Origin: Bacteroidota bacterium
GTDB taxonomy: Bacteria; Bacteroidota; Bacteroidia; Chitinophagales; Chitinophagaceae
Direction: 5' to 3'
Assembly: GCA_023423835.1 (NCBI GenBank)
Contig: JAFAEW010000135.1
Span: 1 to 59,278 of the forward strand
DNA: 59,278 bases
A program made the position numbers and the translations under genes. Numbering within the stretch: the first letter of the stretch is position 1; the number at the start of each line of letters is the position of its first letter. Below, in pieces: positions 7,639-16,536 of this stretch. Under the pieces are notes generated by a model that did no database searches, was not told where the DNA came from, and saw only the letters and a list, made by a program, of their open reading frames with translations.

Positions 7639-8655
7639 TTATACAAGCTGATATTTTTCTTTCAATTCAGATACTATTCTTTCTATCGATTGTTGAATTG
7701 GCGTAAACGAAAACTCCGGAAGGTAGGCCGATATTTTACTATTGTCGAAATAGGCTTTTGCCTGCGCGGTATTTGCGGTTTCTCTCGTGAGTAACGGCTT
7801 TTTCCCCGAAAACAATGATTTCACTGCTTCCAGCCTCCATATTAATCCGGCAAGAAAAGGCGTGACTTTCCGATGAGGTGGTTTTTTGTTGAACGCGTTC
7901 GCAATCATGGTAAAAAATTCGCGGTACGAAATGTTTGCGGCGTTTAAAATAAACCGTTCGCCACTGATGTTTGATTGCATCAGGGCGATCATCGCATCCA
8001 CCACATCTTCAACATCGACAAATCCGGTAACCCCATCTGTAAACCACGGAAATTCATTGTAGGCATTTTTGAATAAGGCGGAAGATCCGTTCTCCCAATC
8101 TGACGCGCCAAGAATGATTGAGGGATTTACAATCACTGCATTCAAACCTTCTGCAATGCCGCGCCATACTTCCATTTCTGCATAGAACTTCGTCTTTCCA
8201 TATTCGCTGTTGCTGGTAGATTCGCTCCACTGCATTTTTTCGGAAATCATCCTGTCCTTTCGAATTCTTCCCAAAGCAGCTACCGAACTTACATAACAAA
8301 GTTTTTTCACTTTGCTTTCCAACGCCACATTTACCACATTCGCCGTTCCTTCAATGTTTGTCTTGTTTAACAGCTTTTTCTCTGCGGGATTAAAGGAAAC
8401 GATGGCTGCACAATGATAAACCTCATCCACTCCTTCCATAGCTTCCTGAAGAGAGATGAGATCCAGTATATCGCCTTTTACCCACTCTAATTTATCGCTA
8501 TCCGAAGTAAACGGAATTTCAGTGCGATAAATCGCTCTCACACGAAAATTTTTTTTGATCAACGCCCGGATCAGGTGCGAACCTACGAGGCCGCTGCCGC
8601 CCGTTACAAAAGCGAGTGTTTGTTTTTTAGAAGCGTATGAAACCTGTACCTCCAA
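7639..8655 (-). CDS. NAD-dependent epimerase/dehydratase (extended SDR)
   Basis: A 338-residue extended short-chain dehydrogenase with the Rossmann motif TGGSGLVGSH near residues 18-27 and the catalytic Y-x-x-x-K (YGKTK) near residue 155, with SSVAALG preceding it. It resembles dihydroflavonol 4-reductase-like or hopanoid-associated sugar epimerase-like proteins; the substrate is unknown. The start is a TTG at 8655 with an in-frame TGA immediately upstream and no in-frame ATG before the nucleotide-binding motif, so TTG is the only reasonable initiator. It lies 7 bases after the hbd-like gene, so coupled translation would explain the weak start codon. It is paralogous to the gene at 18800. Confidence 0.88.
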   Translation of the reverse strand: MEVQVSYASKKQTLAFVTGGSGLVGSHLIRALIKKNFRVRAIYRTEIPFTSDSDKLEWVKGDILDLISLQEAMEGVDEVYHCAAIVSFNPAEKKLLNKTNIEGTANVVNVALESKVKKLCYVSSVAALGRIRKDRMISEKMQWSESTSNSEYGKTKFYAEMEVWRGIAEGLNAVIVNPSIILGASDWENGSSALFKNAYNEFPWFTDGVTGFVDVEDVVDAMIALMQSNISGERFILNAANISYREFFTMIANAFNKKPPHRKVTPFLAGLIWRLEAVKSLFSGKKPLLTRETANTAQAKAYFDNSKISAYLPEFSFTPIQQSIERIVSELKEKYQLV

Positions 8656-8662
8656 TCAATTT

Positions 8663-9529
8663 TCAGTTTTTGGCATAATTATAAAATCCCTTCCCGGTCT
8701 TTTTACCAAGTTCTTTTTTGTCCACTTTTTCCTTTTGAAGAGAAGAGGGTTTCAGCCGGTCGGGTTTACCCAAGTCGTTCCACACAATTTGGCTTACAGC
8801 GTAGTTTATATCCATTCCAATAAGGTCCATGAGCTTGAAAGGTCCCATTTTAAATCCCGATGCTTCAAGAATCGCATCAACTTCCTGCACTTCTGCTAAC
8901 CCTTTTTCAACCAGATTAAGCGCTTCGAGGTAGTAAGTACGCGCCACATGATTTACGATGAATCCCGGTGCATCTTTGCATATTACGGGCGTTTTATTCA
9001 TTTTCTTCGCCAATGCCATCACCAGCTCACGAAGTTGATCACCGGTAAATTTTGTAGTAACTACCTCCACGAGCTTCATCAGTTGTGGGGGATTGAAAAA
9101 GTGCATTCCCATTACACGGGTCGGAAAGCTGGTATCTTCGGCAATGGCGGTTACAGATATTGAAGAAGTATTGGTGAGAAAAACCGTTTCAAGAGAATTA
9201 AAGGCTGCGAGTTTGTTGAAGAGCTCCGCTTTTGCAGAACGGTCTTCTACGATTGCTTCAATGATTACATCTGCCTTGCAACTGCTTAACGCAGAAGAAA
9301 ATGAAATCCTGTCTAAAATTCCCTTCTTATCTGCCTCACTGATCTTTTCCTTTTCAACAAATTTTCCAAGTGACGCATCGATCAGGTTTCTGCTTCTTTG
9401 AAGCATTTCATCTCTGATGTCGAACTGTATAACATTAAAACCGGCCTGAGCAGCCACTTGTGCAATTCCACTGCCCATTGTTCCCGCCCCGCAAACACAA
9501 ACAGTCTTGATTTCGTCGATAGAATACAT
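8663..9529 (-). CDS. hbd: 3-hydroxybutyryl-CoA dehydrogenase / 3-hydroxyacyl-CoA dehydrogenase
   Basis: A 288-residue NAD(P)-dependent dehydrogenase interconverting 3-hydroxyacyl-CoA and 3-oxoacyl-CoA. The dinucleotide motif GAGTMGSG is at residues 14-21. The catalytic His lies in MGMHFFNPPQLMKLVEVV, and the C-terminal substrate domain includes DAPGFIVNHVARTYYLEAL and GPFKLMDLIGMD. The length equals that of clostridial Hbd. A perfect TAnnTTTG box (TAAGTTTG) sits four bases before the ATG, so although it follows the dipeptidase gene by 24 bases it may also have its own nearly leaderless transcript. Function is likely short-chain acyl-CoA metabolism; no thiolase or crotonase is nearby. Confidence 0.93.
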   Translation of the reverse strand: MYSIDEIKTVCVCGAGTMGSGIAQVAAQAGFNVIQFDIRDEMLQRSRNLIDASLGKFVEKEKISEADKKGILDRISFSSALSSCKADVIIEAIVEDRSAKAELFNKLAAFNSLETVFLTNTSSISVTAIAEDTSFPTRVMGMHFFNPPQLMKLVEVVTTKFTGDQLRELVMALAKKMNKTPVICKDAPGFIVNHVARTYYLEALNLVEKGLAEVQEVDAILEASGFKMGPFKLMDLIGMDINYAVSQIVWNDLGKPDRLKPSSLQKEKVDKKELGKKTGKGFYNYAKN

Positions 9530-9533
9530 ATTG

Positions 9534-9541
9534 CAAACTTA
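9534..9541 (-). promoter_or_regulatory. -7 promoter box TAAGTTTG of hbd
   Basis: TAAGTTTG matches TAnnTTTG exactly and ends four bases before the ATG. In Bacteroidota the -7 box ends about 4-7 bases before the transcription start, so the message would begin at or next to the start codon. Confidence 0.45.
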
Positions 9542-9553
9542 AAAAAACATCTA

Positions 9554-10741
9554 CTACTTTTGATTTGCCTCAAACACACGGATGAAATTTCCACCGAGAA
9601 TCTTTTCGATATCCTTTTTACTATATCCCCTGTCGACCAGCGCCTTTGTGACCAACGGATAATCGAGTAATGAGTTTAATTCTTTCGGAGCGGATGAAAT
9701 ACCATCAAAATCGGATCCCAAACCAACATGATTTACCCCAATTAATTTAACAATGTAATCGATGTGATCAATGATGAGGGAGATGGAAGGACGCAGATTT
9801 TCGGCCTCGTCTTTATATTTTTCCGCTAAAAAGCCATCAATAAAGTAGCCGGGCTTTCCCAATGCTTTAAGGGAATCAGCTTCCGACTGGTGATGTTGCA
9901 TAAACTCCCGGGCCTTGCGGTCGAAACTGCTGTCTAAAAATCCTGAATAAAAATTCACCCCGATCACACCATTGTTTTTGCCTACCGCTTTTATCTGGTC
10001 ATCCTTCAGATTTCTGAAAACCGGACATAAGGTATATGCACAGCTATGTGAAACGATAACGGGCTTCGTAGTGGTTTCAATCGCATCCCAAAATGTTTTT
10101 TCACCCACATGAGAAAGATCAACGATCATTCCGAGGCTGTTCATCTTTTTCACAACCTCTTTCCCGAAGGCATTTAGTCCCTTCGGCTGGTGTAACAGGG
10201 AATCATGGGTTTCATCGAGCGCGGACGTTGCCCAATCAACGGAATTGTTCCAGGTGAGCGTCATATATCTTGCGCCGCGGTTGTAGAGCGCTTCGAGTTT
10301 TGAAAGATCATTTTCGATCATGTGGCCACCCTCTACTCCTATCATGGCTCCCAGCTTTTTCAATCTGACGGCCTCCTTCAACTGCTTTGGATTTGTCGCC
10401 AGCATCATTTTATCCGGATTGCGATTGATCCACGCATAAAGCGTATCGATTTCACGGTTTGCAAAAGCATAAGGATCTTTTTGATCGCCGCCGCAGAAAA
10501 CAGAAAATATTTGGATGTCGACGCCTCCCTCCCGCATTCGCCGGAGATCTGAAAAAGTCATTCCGGAAAGATCCTGGTCAAACGACAGGTTCTTTTCAAT
10601 GGCAGTGGATAAAATGTCGTTATGAAAATCGATCAGAACCGATTTTTCATGCAGCTTCTGATACGATTGCGCCTTGCTGCCCGACGGAATGGAAAACAAT
10701 ACCGGCAATACGAAGCCTAAAAAAATAGCAACGCTTTTCAT
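9554..10741 (-). CDS. Secreted membrane-dipeptidase-like peptidase (M19)
   Basis: A 395-residue zinc dipeptidase of the renal dipeptidase family, which hydrolyses dipeptides. A signal peptide ends near residue 24 (FVLPVLFSIPSGSKAQS). Metal-ligand motifs follow the family: LIDFHNDILS, the bridging Glu in GVEGGHMIEND, His in IVDLSHVGEKTF and VIVSHSCAYT, and Asp in LGSDFDGI. The product is therefore periplasmic or surface-exposed. It is the first gene of a three-gene minus-strand run with hbd and the reductase at 7639. There is no metabolic link between these three that I can read from sequence. Confidence 0.93.
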   Translation of the reverse strand: MKSVAIFLGFVLPVLFSIPSGSKAQSYQKLHEKSVLIDFHNDILSTAIEKNLSFDQDLSGMTFSDLRRMREGGVDIQIFSVFCGGDQKDPYAFANREIDTLYAWINRNPDKMMLATNPKQLKEAVRLKKLGAMIGVEGGHMIENDLSKLEALYNRGARYMTLTWNNSVDWATSALDETHDSLLHQPKGLNAFGKEVVKKMNSLGMIVDLSHVGEKTFWDAIETTTKPVIVSHSCAYTLCPVFRNLKDDQIKAVGKNNGVIGVNFYSGFLDSSFDRKAREFMQHHQSEADSLKALGKPGYFIDGFLAEKYKDEAENLRPSISLIIDHIDYIVKLIGVNHVGLGSDFDGISSAPKELNSLLDYPLVTKALVDRGYSKKDIEKILGGNFIRVFEANQK

Positions 10742-10769
10742 AATTTTAGTCTTTCGCGTCCAAGGTAGT

Positions 10770-10777
10770 TATATTTG
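10770..10777 (+). promoter_or_regulatory. -7 promoter box TATATTTG for the MBG-domain gene
   Basis: TATATTTG matches TAnnTTTG exactly and is followed by C, as in the consensus. It lies 57 bases before ATG 10835, giving a leader of roughly 50 bases. No perfect -33 TTTG is present at the expected distance. Confidence 0.45.
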
Positions 10778-10834
10778 CGGAAAGCTTTTGACGAAGTTTA
10801 ACCGGATAGGCAGCATAAAGGCAAAGCAGTGACC

Positions 10835-13834
10835 ATGAAATCAGTTCCTTTCTTTTTAATATTGATTCTTCTGAATGTAGGTGGCTTTGGACAGCAAACA
10901 GAATTTTCAAGATCTTTTCTGCTCTCTTCTGATACCACTGTTTCAGTAACGGTTGGAGGAAAACTTGATCGTTACAATACCGTGGGCAAGCCGGTAAGTT
11001 ATTTCTGGGACCTGTACAAATATTACACGCCCGGATTTGAGCCGCTACGAAAAATGACGCTGACAAATAAGGGTGAAAACACGGTTGACAGCATTCGCAT
11101 TTTCTTCAATGACGAACGACATTGGCAGTCCGATACTACCATCATAAACCACCTTATCCCGCCCGGCCTGACAGCGAAACAAAAGGCATTGATGATGTGG
11201 AAGACGATTTATGACAACCACGTTTATTTCTATAAAGCTGAAAACATTGTATCGCCCGAATCAAATGACCTTGTAAAATTCTTTACCGTTTATGGCATTG
11301 CAGATTGTTATATGAGCAATGTGAATTTGTGGCGGCTGAATGCGCTTGTCAATAATCCGGATTCCAGTTATTACTGGGGATTGAACAATGGCGATCATGG
11401 CGTAACCGAAGTCAAAGTAGATTCGAATTATGCCGTTCTCGATGCCGATCAGGGCGCATTTTATCTTCAGCTCGATAATGAAAATCTTGCCGGATACGAC
11501 GATATCAGGATGGATGAATATTTGTATATCCGCACAAAAAAATGGACACCGCTCGTAGGGTATTATTCTCCCAAAAATTATGTGGATGTGGCCAATTATT
11601 TATCGCCCTACAATTACAGAACAAAATTTGGAGAATATCCGGTTTTTCACAGTTCTTCCTATTTTAGTCTGAGGCCGGGAGAATCTTTCAGCTATCGTTT
11701 TGACACAGCCACCTCCTATCATCAGGTAATATTTCAGGATAATGGTGAACGGCCAACTGAAGAAGACGTGCTTCCTTTTATCGGGAACGGATCCATTGTT
11801 TATGCGCCGGGAATAAACAGTCTGCAATCCTACCAACAAAGGACAGGAAATGATTTGAGTTGTATTATCCCAATGACATCACCCTTTGTATTTACCTCCG
11901 GATTGATAAACGGAGACGTGAATAATCCCGCCGGATCGCATTTCTCAGTTGATTATTCCACTGATCAGATCAACTGGACAACAATCTATGAATCGGCCGC
12001 AGCCTCGACAATCAATTTCAACAATTCTCTTGATTCAGCAATCGCGACCTTGGTGAACCCGGCGGTTTATGGCTTCTATATCCGCCTTAATTGGGAGAAT
12101 GCCGGATCAAAAGACGTTTCCCTGCTGATCGATTCTTTAACCATTTCGACCGAATTTCAAATCAGCAAGTTCTATTTTCCGAAGCTAAAGACCGGTAATA
12201 ATGAAATAGTTGTGCAAAGCAGCAGCAGCCAGCCAAAGCAGCTTCAACTTGATATCGACTGGAAGGAAAAATCTGATAACGATCCGCCTGAAATACCAAC
12301 GCAGCCGTTGTTTCCGGGCGACAATTCGGTGGTGAACAAACTCGACATCACCTTCGAATGGCCGGAGACCAGAGATTTCAATGGTGACAGTATTGTTGAT
12401 TATCATTTTCAACTAAGTGATGATTCTCTGATGCGTTATCCTATTGTTTCAAACTATGATGTTTATCTGAGAAATATCGATAGCGTGTTGCAACCGAAGT
12501 TTCATTCGATCGTAACCGATTTTCTTTTGCCGGGAAAGACTTACTACTGGCATGTTCGCGCCCTTGACAGCAAAGGCGCATGGAGCGATTGGAGTCCGGC
12601 CTGGAAGTTTGTTTGTAACGGGCCAAAACAGCCGTTAAACTTCAGGGTTGACACAACAGCACGAGGATATTTATTGAAATGGGACAGGGCGGAAAATGAC
12701 AACACATCGTACTTTAAGATCTTCGCCTTCATCGACCGCGGCTTTTATCCAACCTATGCCACTTATTATGATACCTGTTCGGCCAACGAATATTTGATTC
12801 CCTTTGAAAAGAAATTATATCCGTTTTACCGGGTAGCGTCAATCGACGAATTTGGCAATCAAAGTGCAACGACAAAAGCAATTTTTATCCGCGACTCTAT
12901 CGTATTGAAAGGAGCGCAAACTTTCCTGCTCGATTCTCTTTCAGACAATGGTTACGTCCTTTCATACAGCGTAAATACAAATGATTTTATTGATCTGGAT
13001 GGAAGAAAAATCACCGCAAAAAATGACGGGAAAGCCATTATTCGAATACATTATATCAATGATTTGGGCAGGATTGTACAAACCGACCAACGGGTGGTTA
13101 TCGTAAAGAAAACGGTTCTTAATTTTACAGTTGGTGACTACGTGAAAAAATATGGAGAGGATAATCCACCCTTCAATTACACCATTACCGGTTTTGACAA
13201 CGGCGACGATGAATCGGTCCTGGATTCTCTCCCAAGAATCATCTCTGAGGCCGGAAAATATGCGTCGGCCGGAACCTATGGCATCTATTTATCGGGAGGC
13301 GGAGACGCTCGTTACAACTACGTTTTTGATACCGGAGTTTTGACAATTGAAAAGAATATTCTGAAAATATCCGGCGATACGATAACCATAAAAGCCGGTG
13401 AGCCGATTCCACCTTTGACGTATAAAATACAAGGCTTATTAGGAACTGATCAAATATCGGATATCGATGAAATGCCGGTCGCAGAAACTGATCCCCGTGC
13501 TGCCACCCAGTCCGGAAACTATCCGGTCACTTTCAGCGGCGGTCTCGACAACAATTACACCTTCGAATTTGTTGAAGGCTTACTGAAAGTGTTGCCATCA
13601 GAGCTTGTGATCTATCCGAATCCTTCGGCCGGAGATTTCTATTTCAGAATTCCCGAAGAAATGGTGGGAAAAACCGTGCGGATATTTTCCGCAAATGGCA
13701 AACTGGTTGTGGCGGTAAAACTCAACACGATCATTTCTAAAATCAATTTGAGCAATCAGCCGCCCGGAGTTTATTTCTTTCAATTATCCGACGGAAAACA
13801 TGTGCTCCAAAAAGGAAAATTTGTGATTCACTGA
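10835..13834 (+). CDS. Large secreted protein with MBG domains and T9SS type A sorting tail
   Basis: A 999-residue exported protein. I chose ATG 10835, two codons after an in-frame GTG, because MKSVPFFLILILLN starts a clear signal peptide ending at GFGQ. The middle has a fibronectin-like region (DNDPPEIPTQPLFPGDNSVV through WHVRALDSKGAWSDWSP). Two MBG repeats follow near residues 765 and 850 (DYVKKYGEDNPPFNYTITGF; ISGDTITIKAGEPIPPLTYK). The last 75 residues are a type A Por secretion tail (VIYPNPSAGDFYFRIPEE ... GVYFFQL). It is therefore secreted through T9SS and anchored or released at the surface. The N-terminal 400 residues match no family I recognise. It converges end to end with the BNR-type gene at 13835. 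Confidence 0.85.
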   Translation: MKSVPFFLILILLNVGGFGQQTEFSRSFLLSSDTTVSVTVGGKLDRYNTVGKPVSYFWDLYKYYTPGFEPLRKMTLTNKGENTVDSIRIFFNDERHWQSDTTIINHLIPPGLTAKQKALMMWKTIYDNHVYFYKAENIVSPESNDLVKFFTVYGIADCYMSNVNLWRLNALVNNPDSSYYWGLNNGDHGVTEVKVDSNYAVLDADQGAFYLQLDNENLAGYDDIRMDEYLYIRTKKWTPLVGYYSPKNYVDVANYLSPYNYRTKFGEYPVFHSSSYFSLRPGESFSYRFDTATSYHQVIFQDNGERPTEEDVLPFIGNGSIVYAPGINSLQSYQQRTGNDLSCIIPMTSPFVFTSGLINGDVNNPAGSHFSVDYSTDQINWTTIYESAAASTINFNNSLDSAIATLVNPAVYGFYIRLNWENAGSKDVSLLIDSLTISTEFQISKFYFPKLKTGNNEIVVQSSSSQPKQLQLDIDWKEKSDNDPPEIPTQPLFPGDNSVVNKLDITFEWPETRDFNGDSIVDYHFQLSDDSLMRYPIVSNYDVYLRNIDSVLQPKFHSIVTDFLLPGKTYYWHVRALDSKGAWSDWSPAWKFVCNGPKQPLNFRVDTTARGYLLKWDRAENDNTSYFKIFAFIDRGFYPTYATYYDTCSANEYLIPFEKKLYPFYRVASIDEFGNQSATTKAIFIRDSIVLKGAQTFLLDSLSDNGYVLSYSVNTNDFIDLDGRKITAKNDGKAIIRIHYINDLGRIVQTDQRVVIVKKTVLNFTVGDYVKKYGEDNPPFNYTITGFDNGDDESVLDSLPRIISEAGKYASAGTYGIYLSGGGDARYNYVFDTGVLTIEKNILKISGDTITIKAGEPIPPLTYKIQGLLGTDQISDIDEMPVAETDPRAATQSGNYPVTFSGGLDNNYTFEFVEGLLKVLPSELVIYPNPSAGDFYFRIPEEMVGKTVRIFSANGKLVVAVKLNTIISKINLSNQPPGVYFFQLSDGKHVLQKGKFVIH

Positions 13835-15229
13835 TTACTTATCCAACGTCCAGTTTACACCACCGTTTCTGCTGATGAAAAGGAACCGCGGATAGGGATT
13901 TTTTTGATACGTATCCCAGAAAGTGAAACTTAAATACAAGGCGTCATTATCATCAATATAGGATTTAAAATAGTAGATTCCGTAATTATCTTTTGACCGT
14001 TTTGCAAAATCAACCGGCGGTTTTGCCAAGAGATTTTCTTCACTCCATTGACCGGAAGACTGATCATATTTTTGAAAATACAAGCCTGGTTTCGGTTTAT
14101 ATGCCGTGTAAAATAAGTACACATTATTATGGCTGTCATAAACCGCAGATGTATATACCCTCGGGCCCTTCAGCACCGCGTTTTCTCTGAACGGTACGGT
14201 GTTGGAAACCGAAATGTCTCTAAAAAAATCATAACAATTTCCTGCCTGTGGGGCTACCAGCACGTGCTGTTCCCGATTTTGCGTGGTAACAATTACCGGC
14301 GTTGAATGCGGGTCGGGATAATTAAATTTCCCGGGCACATCAAGGGGGATTTCCTGCCGCGATGTAACGGTATTATTTAGCCGGCTGAAATTCAAAACCA
14401 CAATCTTGTTGCCTTTTTTGTTATCCGGAATCTCGTTGAAAGTTATATACGAAGTGCTGCCCCAGGTCGAAGCGAATGAAGTACCTCCGGTATGGATAGA
14501 AATACCGGGACTTTTTTCTGTCAGCGTTATGGCCTCGGAAAGTGAAAGAGCTCCGGAAGCGGCAACTGAAGGCACCACAAGACTATATACATTTCGGTCG
14601 CCCATTGCCGACATTTTTTCTCCGGTAGAATAAACGCCTCCGATCAGCGGCGGCCAATTGTTGGTTTCAAAGGGACTTTTCTGTTCGAGGAATGCAAGAT
14701 CCGGATTGCCGGGAATTTTAAAGGCTTGAAAACTCTCAGCGAGATCATCAGAATACAATAAAACAGGAACCCTTGCTTTGTATTTTTTCAGTACATTGCC
14801 ATAGGGATAATAGAGATAAAATATCAGATAGATCCGGTCCTGATGATCGATCGTGATGGAACCCATTGCATGATAAATCGTATCCTTTGGGATTGAAACC
14901 TTGTCGTAAATCTTTTTGATACTTTCCAAAAGGTCAACAACCCTCGTGTCGGTTCCGGCGGCATTTCTTACAAACAACTTCCCATAATTTTCGGGGAAAC
15001 TGTATTCAAAAGAATAACTGTTGTTTTTAGAATCGAAAGCCATATAGGTGTCGTGACGAATGCCTGATTCTGCTTTAAGGTTTGTTGTTTCCAGCGGCTG
15101 TACACTGTAAGCCTGAGCACTGTCTATGGCTCCCGAAGTAATTTGTTGTGCATTTAAACAACTGCAGCAAAACAAAAACAATGGCAGAATAAAGATTTTA
15201 TTGGCGCAGGTGATAGGAGATAATTGCAT
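13835..15229 (-). CDS. Secreted BNR-repeat-like protein
   Basis: A 464-residue exported protein with an N-terminal signal region (IFILPLFLFCCSCLNAQ) that could also be a lipoprotein signal (Cys in FCCSC). The body has beta-propeller-like strands and resembles the BNR_4 family of sialidase-like/BNR proteins: GIRHDTYMAFDSKNNSYS, IDHQDRIYLIFYLYY, and the C-terminal FISRNGGVNWTLDK, where S-x-D/N-G-G-x-x-W is the Asp-box signature. Enzymatic activity cannot be claimed. It has no T9SS tail. Its stop codon directly abuts that of the MBG-domain gene. Confidence 0.7.
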   Translation of the reverse strand: MQLSPITCANKIFILPLFLFCCSCLNAQQITSGAIDSAQAYSVQPLETTNLKAESGIRHDTYMAFDSKNNSYSFEYSFPENYGKLFVRNAAGTDTRVVDLLESIKKIYDKVSIPKDTIYHAMGSITIDHQDRIYLIFYLYYPYGNVLKKYKARVPVLLYSDDLAESFQAFKIPGNPDLAFLEQKSPFETNNWPPLIGGVYSTGEKMSAMGDRNVYSLVVPSVAASGALSLSEAITLTEKSPGISIHTGGTSFASTWGSTSYITFNEIPDNKKGNKIVVLNFSRLNNTVTSRQEIPLDVPGKFNYPDPHSTPVIVTTQNREQHVLVAPQAGNCYDFFRDISVSNTVPFRENAVLKGPRVYTSAVYDSHNNVYLFYTAYKPKPGLYFQKYDQSSGQWSEENLLAKPPVDFAKRSKDNYGIYYFKSYIDDNDALYLSFTFWDTYQKNPYPRFLFISRNGGVNWTLDK

Positions 15230-15333
15230 ATGCTTTAAGTTGTATGGCTTTGAAAAAGCAAAATCCTTTCCAAAAAATCATAGCGGATTAAGCCAATACA
15301 AGCAAAATGCGACCGACATAAACGGCTGAGAAA

Positions 15334-15603
15334 CTATCGTACTATCTCAAACTTGGTGTAATGCTGACCGGAAGCTGCCTTTGTTTCAACCGATTCAACG
15401 ATAGCGTGGGAAGGGCCTCTTTTACACCATTCAACAAAACCAGCTATCGCTTCATCGCTGCCGGCCACCACTGCCTGCACATCTCCGTTTGGAAGATTCT
15501 TCACATATCCGTTTAAGCGAAACTGTTCAGCAATTTTTTTTGCCGATGCCCGGTAAAATACGCCCTGCACTTTTCCTTTTATGGTGATTTCAATTGTTGC
15601 CAT
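15334..15603 (-). CDS. acyP: Acylphosphatase
   Basis: An 89-residue acylphosphatase, which hydrolyses acyl phosphates. I chose ATG 15603 (MATIEITIKGKVQGVFYR); the longer open frame upstream lies antisense-like within the esterase gene and has no homology. The signature GKVQGVFYRASAKKIAEQF carries the catalytic Arg, and the catalytic Asn is in GYVKNLPNGDVQAVVAG. The length is standard. The start codon overlaps the end of the esterase gene by a base or so, indicating a coupled two-gene operon. Confidence 0.95.
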   Translation of the reverse strand: MATIEITIKGKVQGVFYRASAKKIAEQFRLNGYVKNLPNGDVQAVVAGSDEAIAGFVEWCKRGPSHAIVESVETKAASGQHYTKFEIVR

Positions 15604-15604
15604 C

Positions 15605-16432
15605 TTATTTTCCGGATGCCGGCCCCGGCCATCCCCATTGCAAAAATAGGGGTATTGCCCGCGCCCAGGTTCCCACATCGTGTGTACCATCGGGAATTTC
15701 GAGATAATGAATATCGTTGGTGGTGTATCCTTTTTTCGAAAGTTCCTTTATAATATCCATCGTATCATCAATTGAATCGATAATGCCGTTATTATTCCGG
15801 TCCTGCAATTCATCCATCGCACCACATTCAAAAAAGAATTTTAAACCGGGATGAAATTTTCCTTTGCTAATCTGCCGGTGCATAATCCGATCGGTTTCAT
15901 CATTATAGCCGTCATCGTATCCTTTAGAACGCCACCAGAATGAACCGCTGAAACATCCCGCTTTTTCAAAAATTGCAGGGTTACGCCACACAATATCCAA
16001 CGCACTGAGGGCGCCCAATGAGAAGCCGGCAAAAGATTTTTTCCCGGCTGAAGCAAACGGATATTTCATCTGAAGGAATGGTATAAGTTCTCTCAGAATA
16101 AATTTTTCGTAATTCCCGGCTTTCGCTCCTCTTCCTTTATAGTCTTTTTGTGCAACTACACCGTATTCCATTCTGCGATCGGTTCCGCAATAAACTCCCA
16201 CGCAAAGTACGGGATCAATAATTTCATGCTCGAGCATTTGACCAAATATCTCGTCAAATGGCATTTGCGGAAGATCCTGTCCGTCATTGATCAACAACAG
16301 GCTGCAGGGTTGGGACTGCAAACCGGAAAGTGGCAGATAGGCGTCAAAGGTCACTTCTCTTTTTAAATAATCGGAAAAGATCAAATGCTTTTCAGTAATG
16401 ATATTAGTAACAGATGCTTTTGTTTCAGGCAT
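15605..16432 (-). CDS. Alpha/beta-hydrolase esterase (enterochelin esterase-like)
   Basis: A 275-residue esterase of the putative-esterase (Fes/D) family. The nucleophile elbow is GFSLG (FAGFSLGALSALDIV), an acidic residue is in FFECGAMDELQDRNNNG, and the catalytic His is in IPDGTHDVGTWARAIPLFLQW. I place the start at ATG 16432 (MPETKASVTN) rather than a TTG 23 codons upstream, because a perfect TAnnTTTG promoter box (TATTTTTG, 16445-16438) lies inside that longer frame, five bases before this ATG. No signal peptide is evident with this start. It shares an operon with acyP and is divergent from the ATP-grasp/GCS2 pair. Confidence 0.88.
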   Translation of the reverse strand: MPETKASVTNIITEKHLIFSDYLKREVTFDAYLPLSGLQSQPCSLLLINDGQDLPQMPFDEIFGQMLEHEIIDPVLCVGVYCGTDRRMEYGVVAQKDYKGRGAKAGNYEKFILRELIPFLQMKYPFASAGKKSFAGFSLGALSALDIVWRNPAIFEKAGCFSGSFWWRSKGYDDGYNDETDRIMHRQISKGKFHPGLKFFFECGAMDELQDRNNNGIIDSIDDTMDIIKELSKKGYTTNDIHYLEIPDGTHDVGTWARAIPLFLQWGWPGPASGK

Positions 16433-16437
16433 AAAAT

Positions 16438-16445
16438 CAAAAATA
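16438..16445 (-). promoter_or_regulatory. -7 promoter box TATTTTTG of the esterase gene
   Basis: TATTTTTG fits TAnnTTTG perfectly on the minus strand and ends five bases before ATG 16432. It decides the start of the esterase, since the alternative upstream TTG would precede the promoter. Confidence 0.5.
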
Positions 16446-16536
16446 GGAAAACTGCAAGTATCGGTGTTAAAAAAAATGATTCTTAAAAATTGCTGAATCA
16501 AATATGTTATTTAAATTGGGTGTTCAATATTAACAT

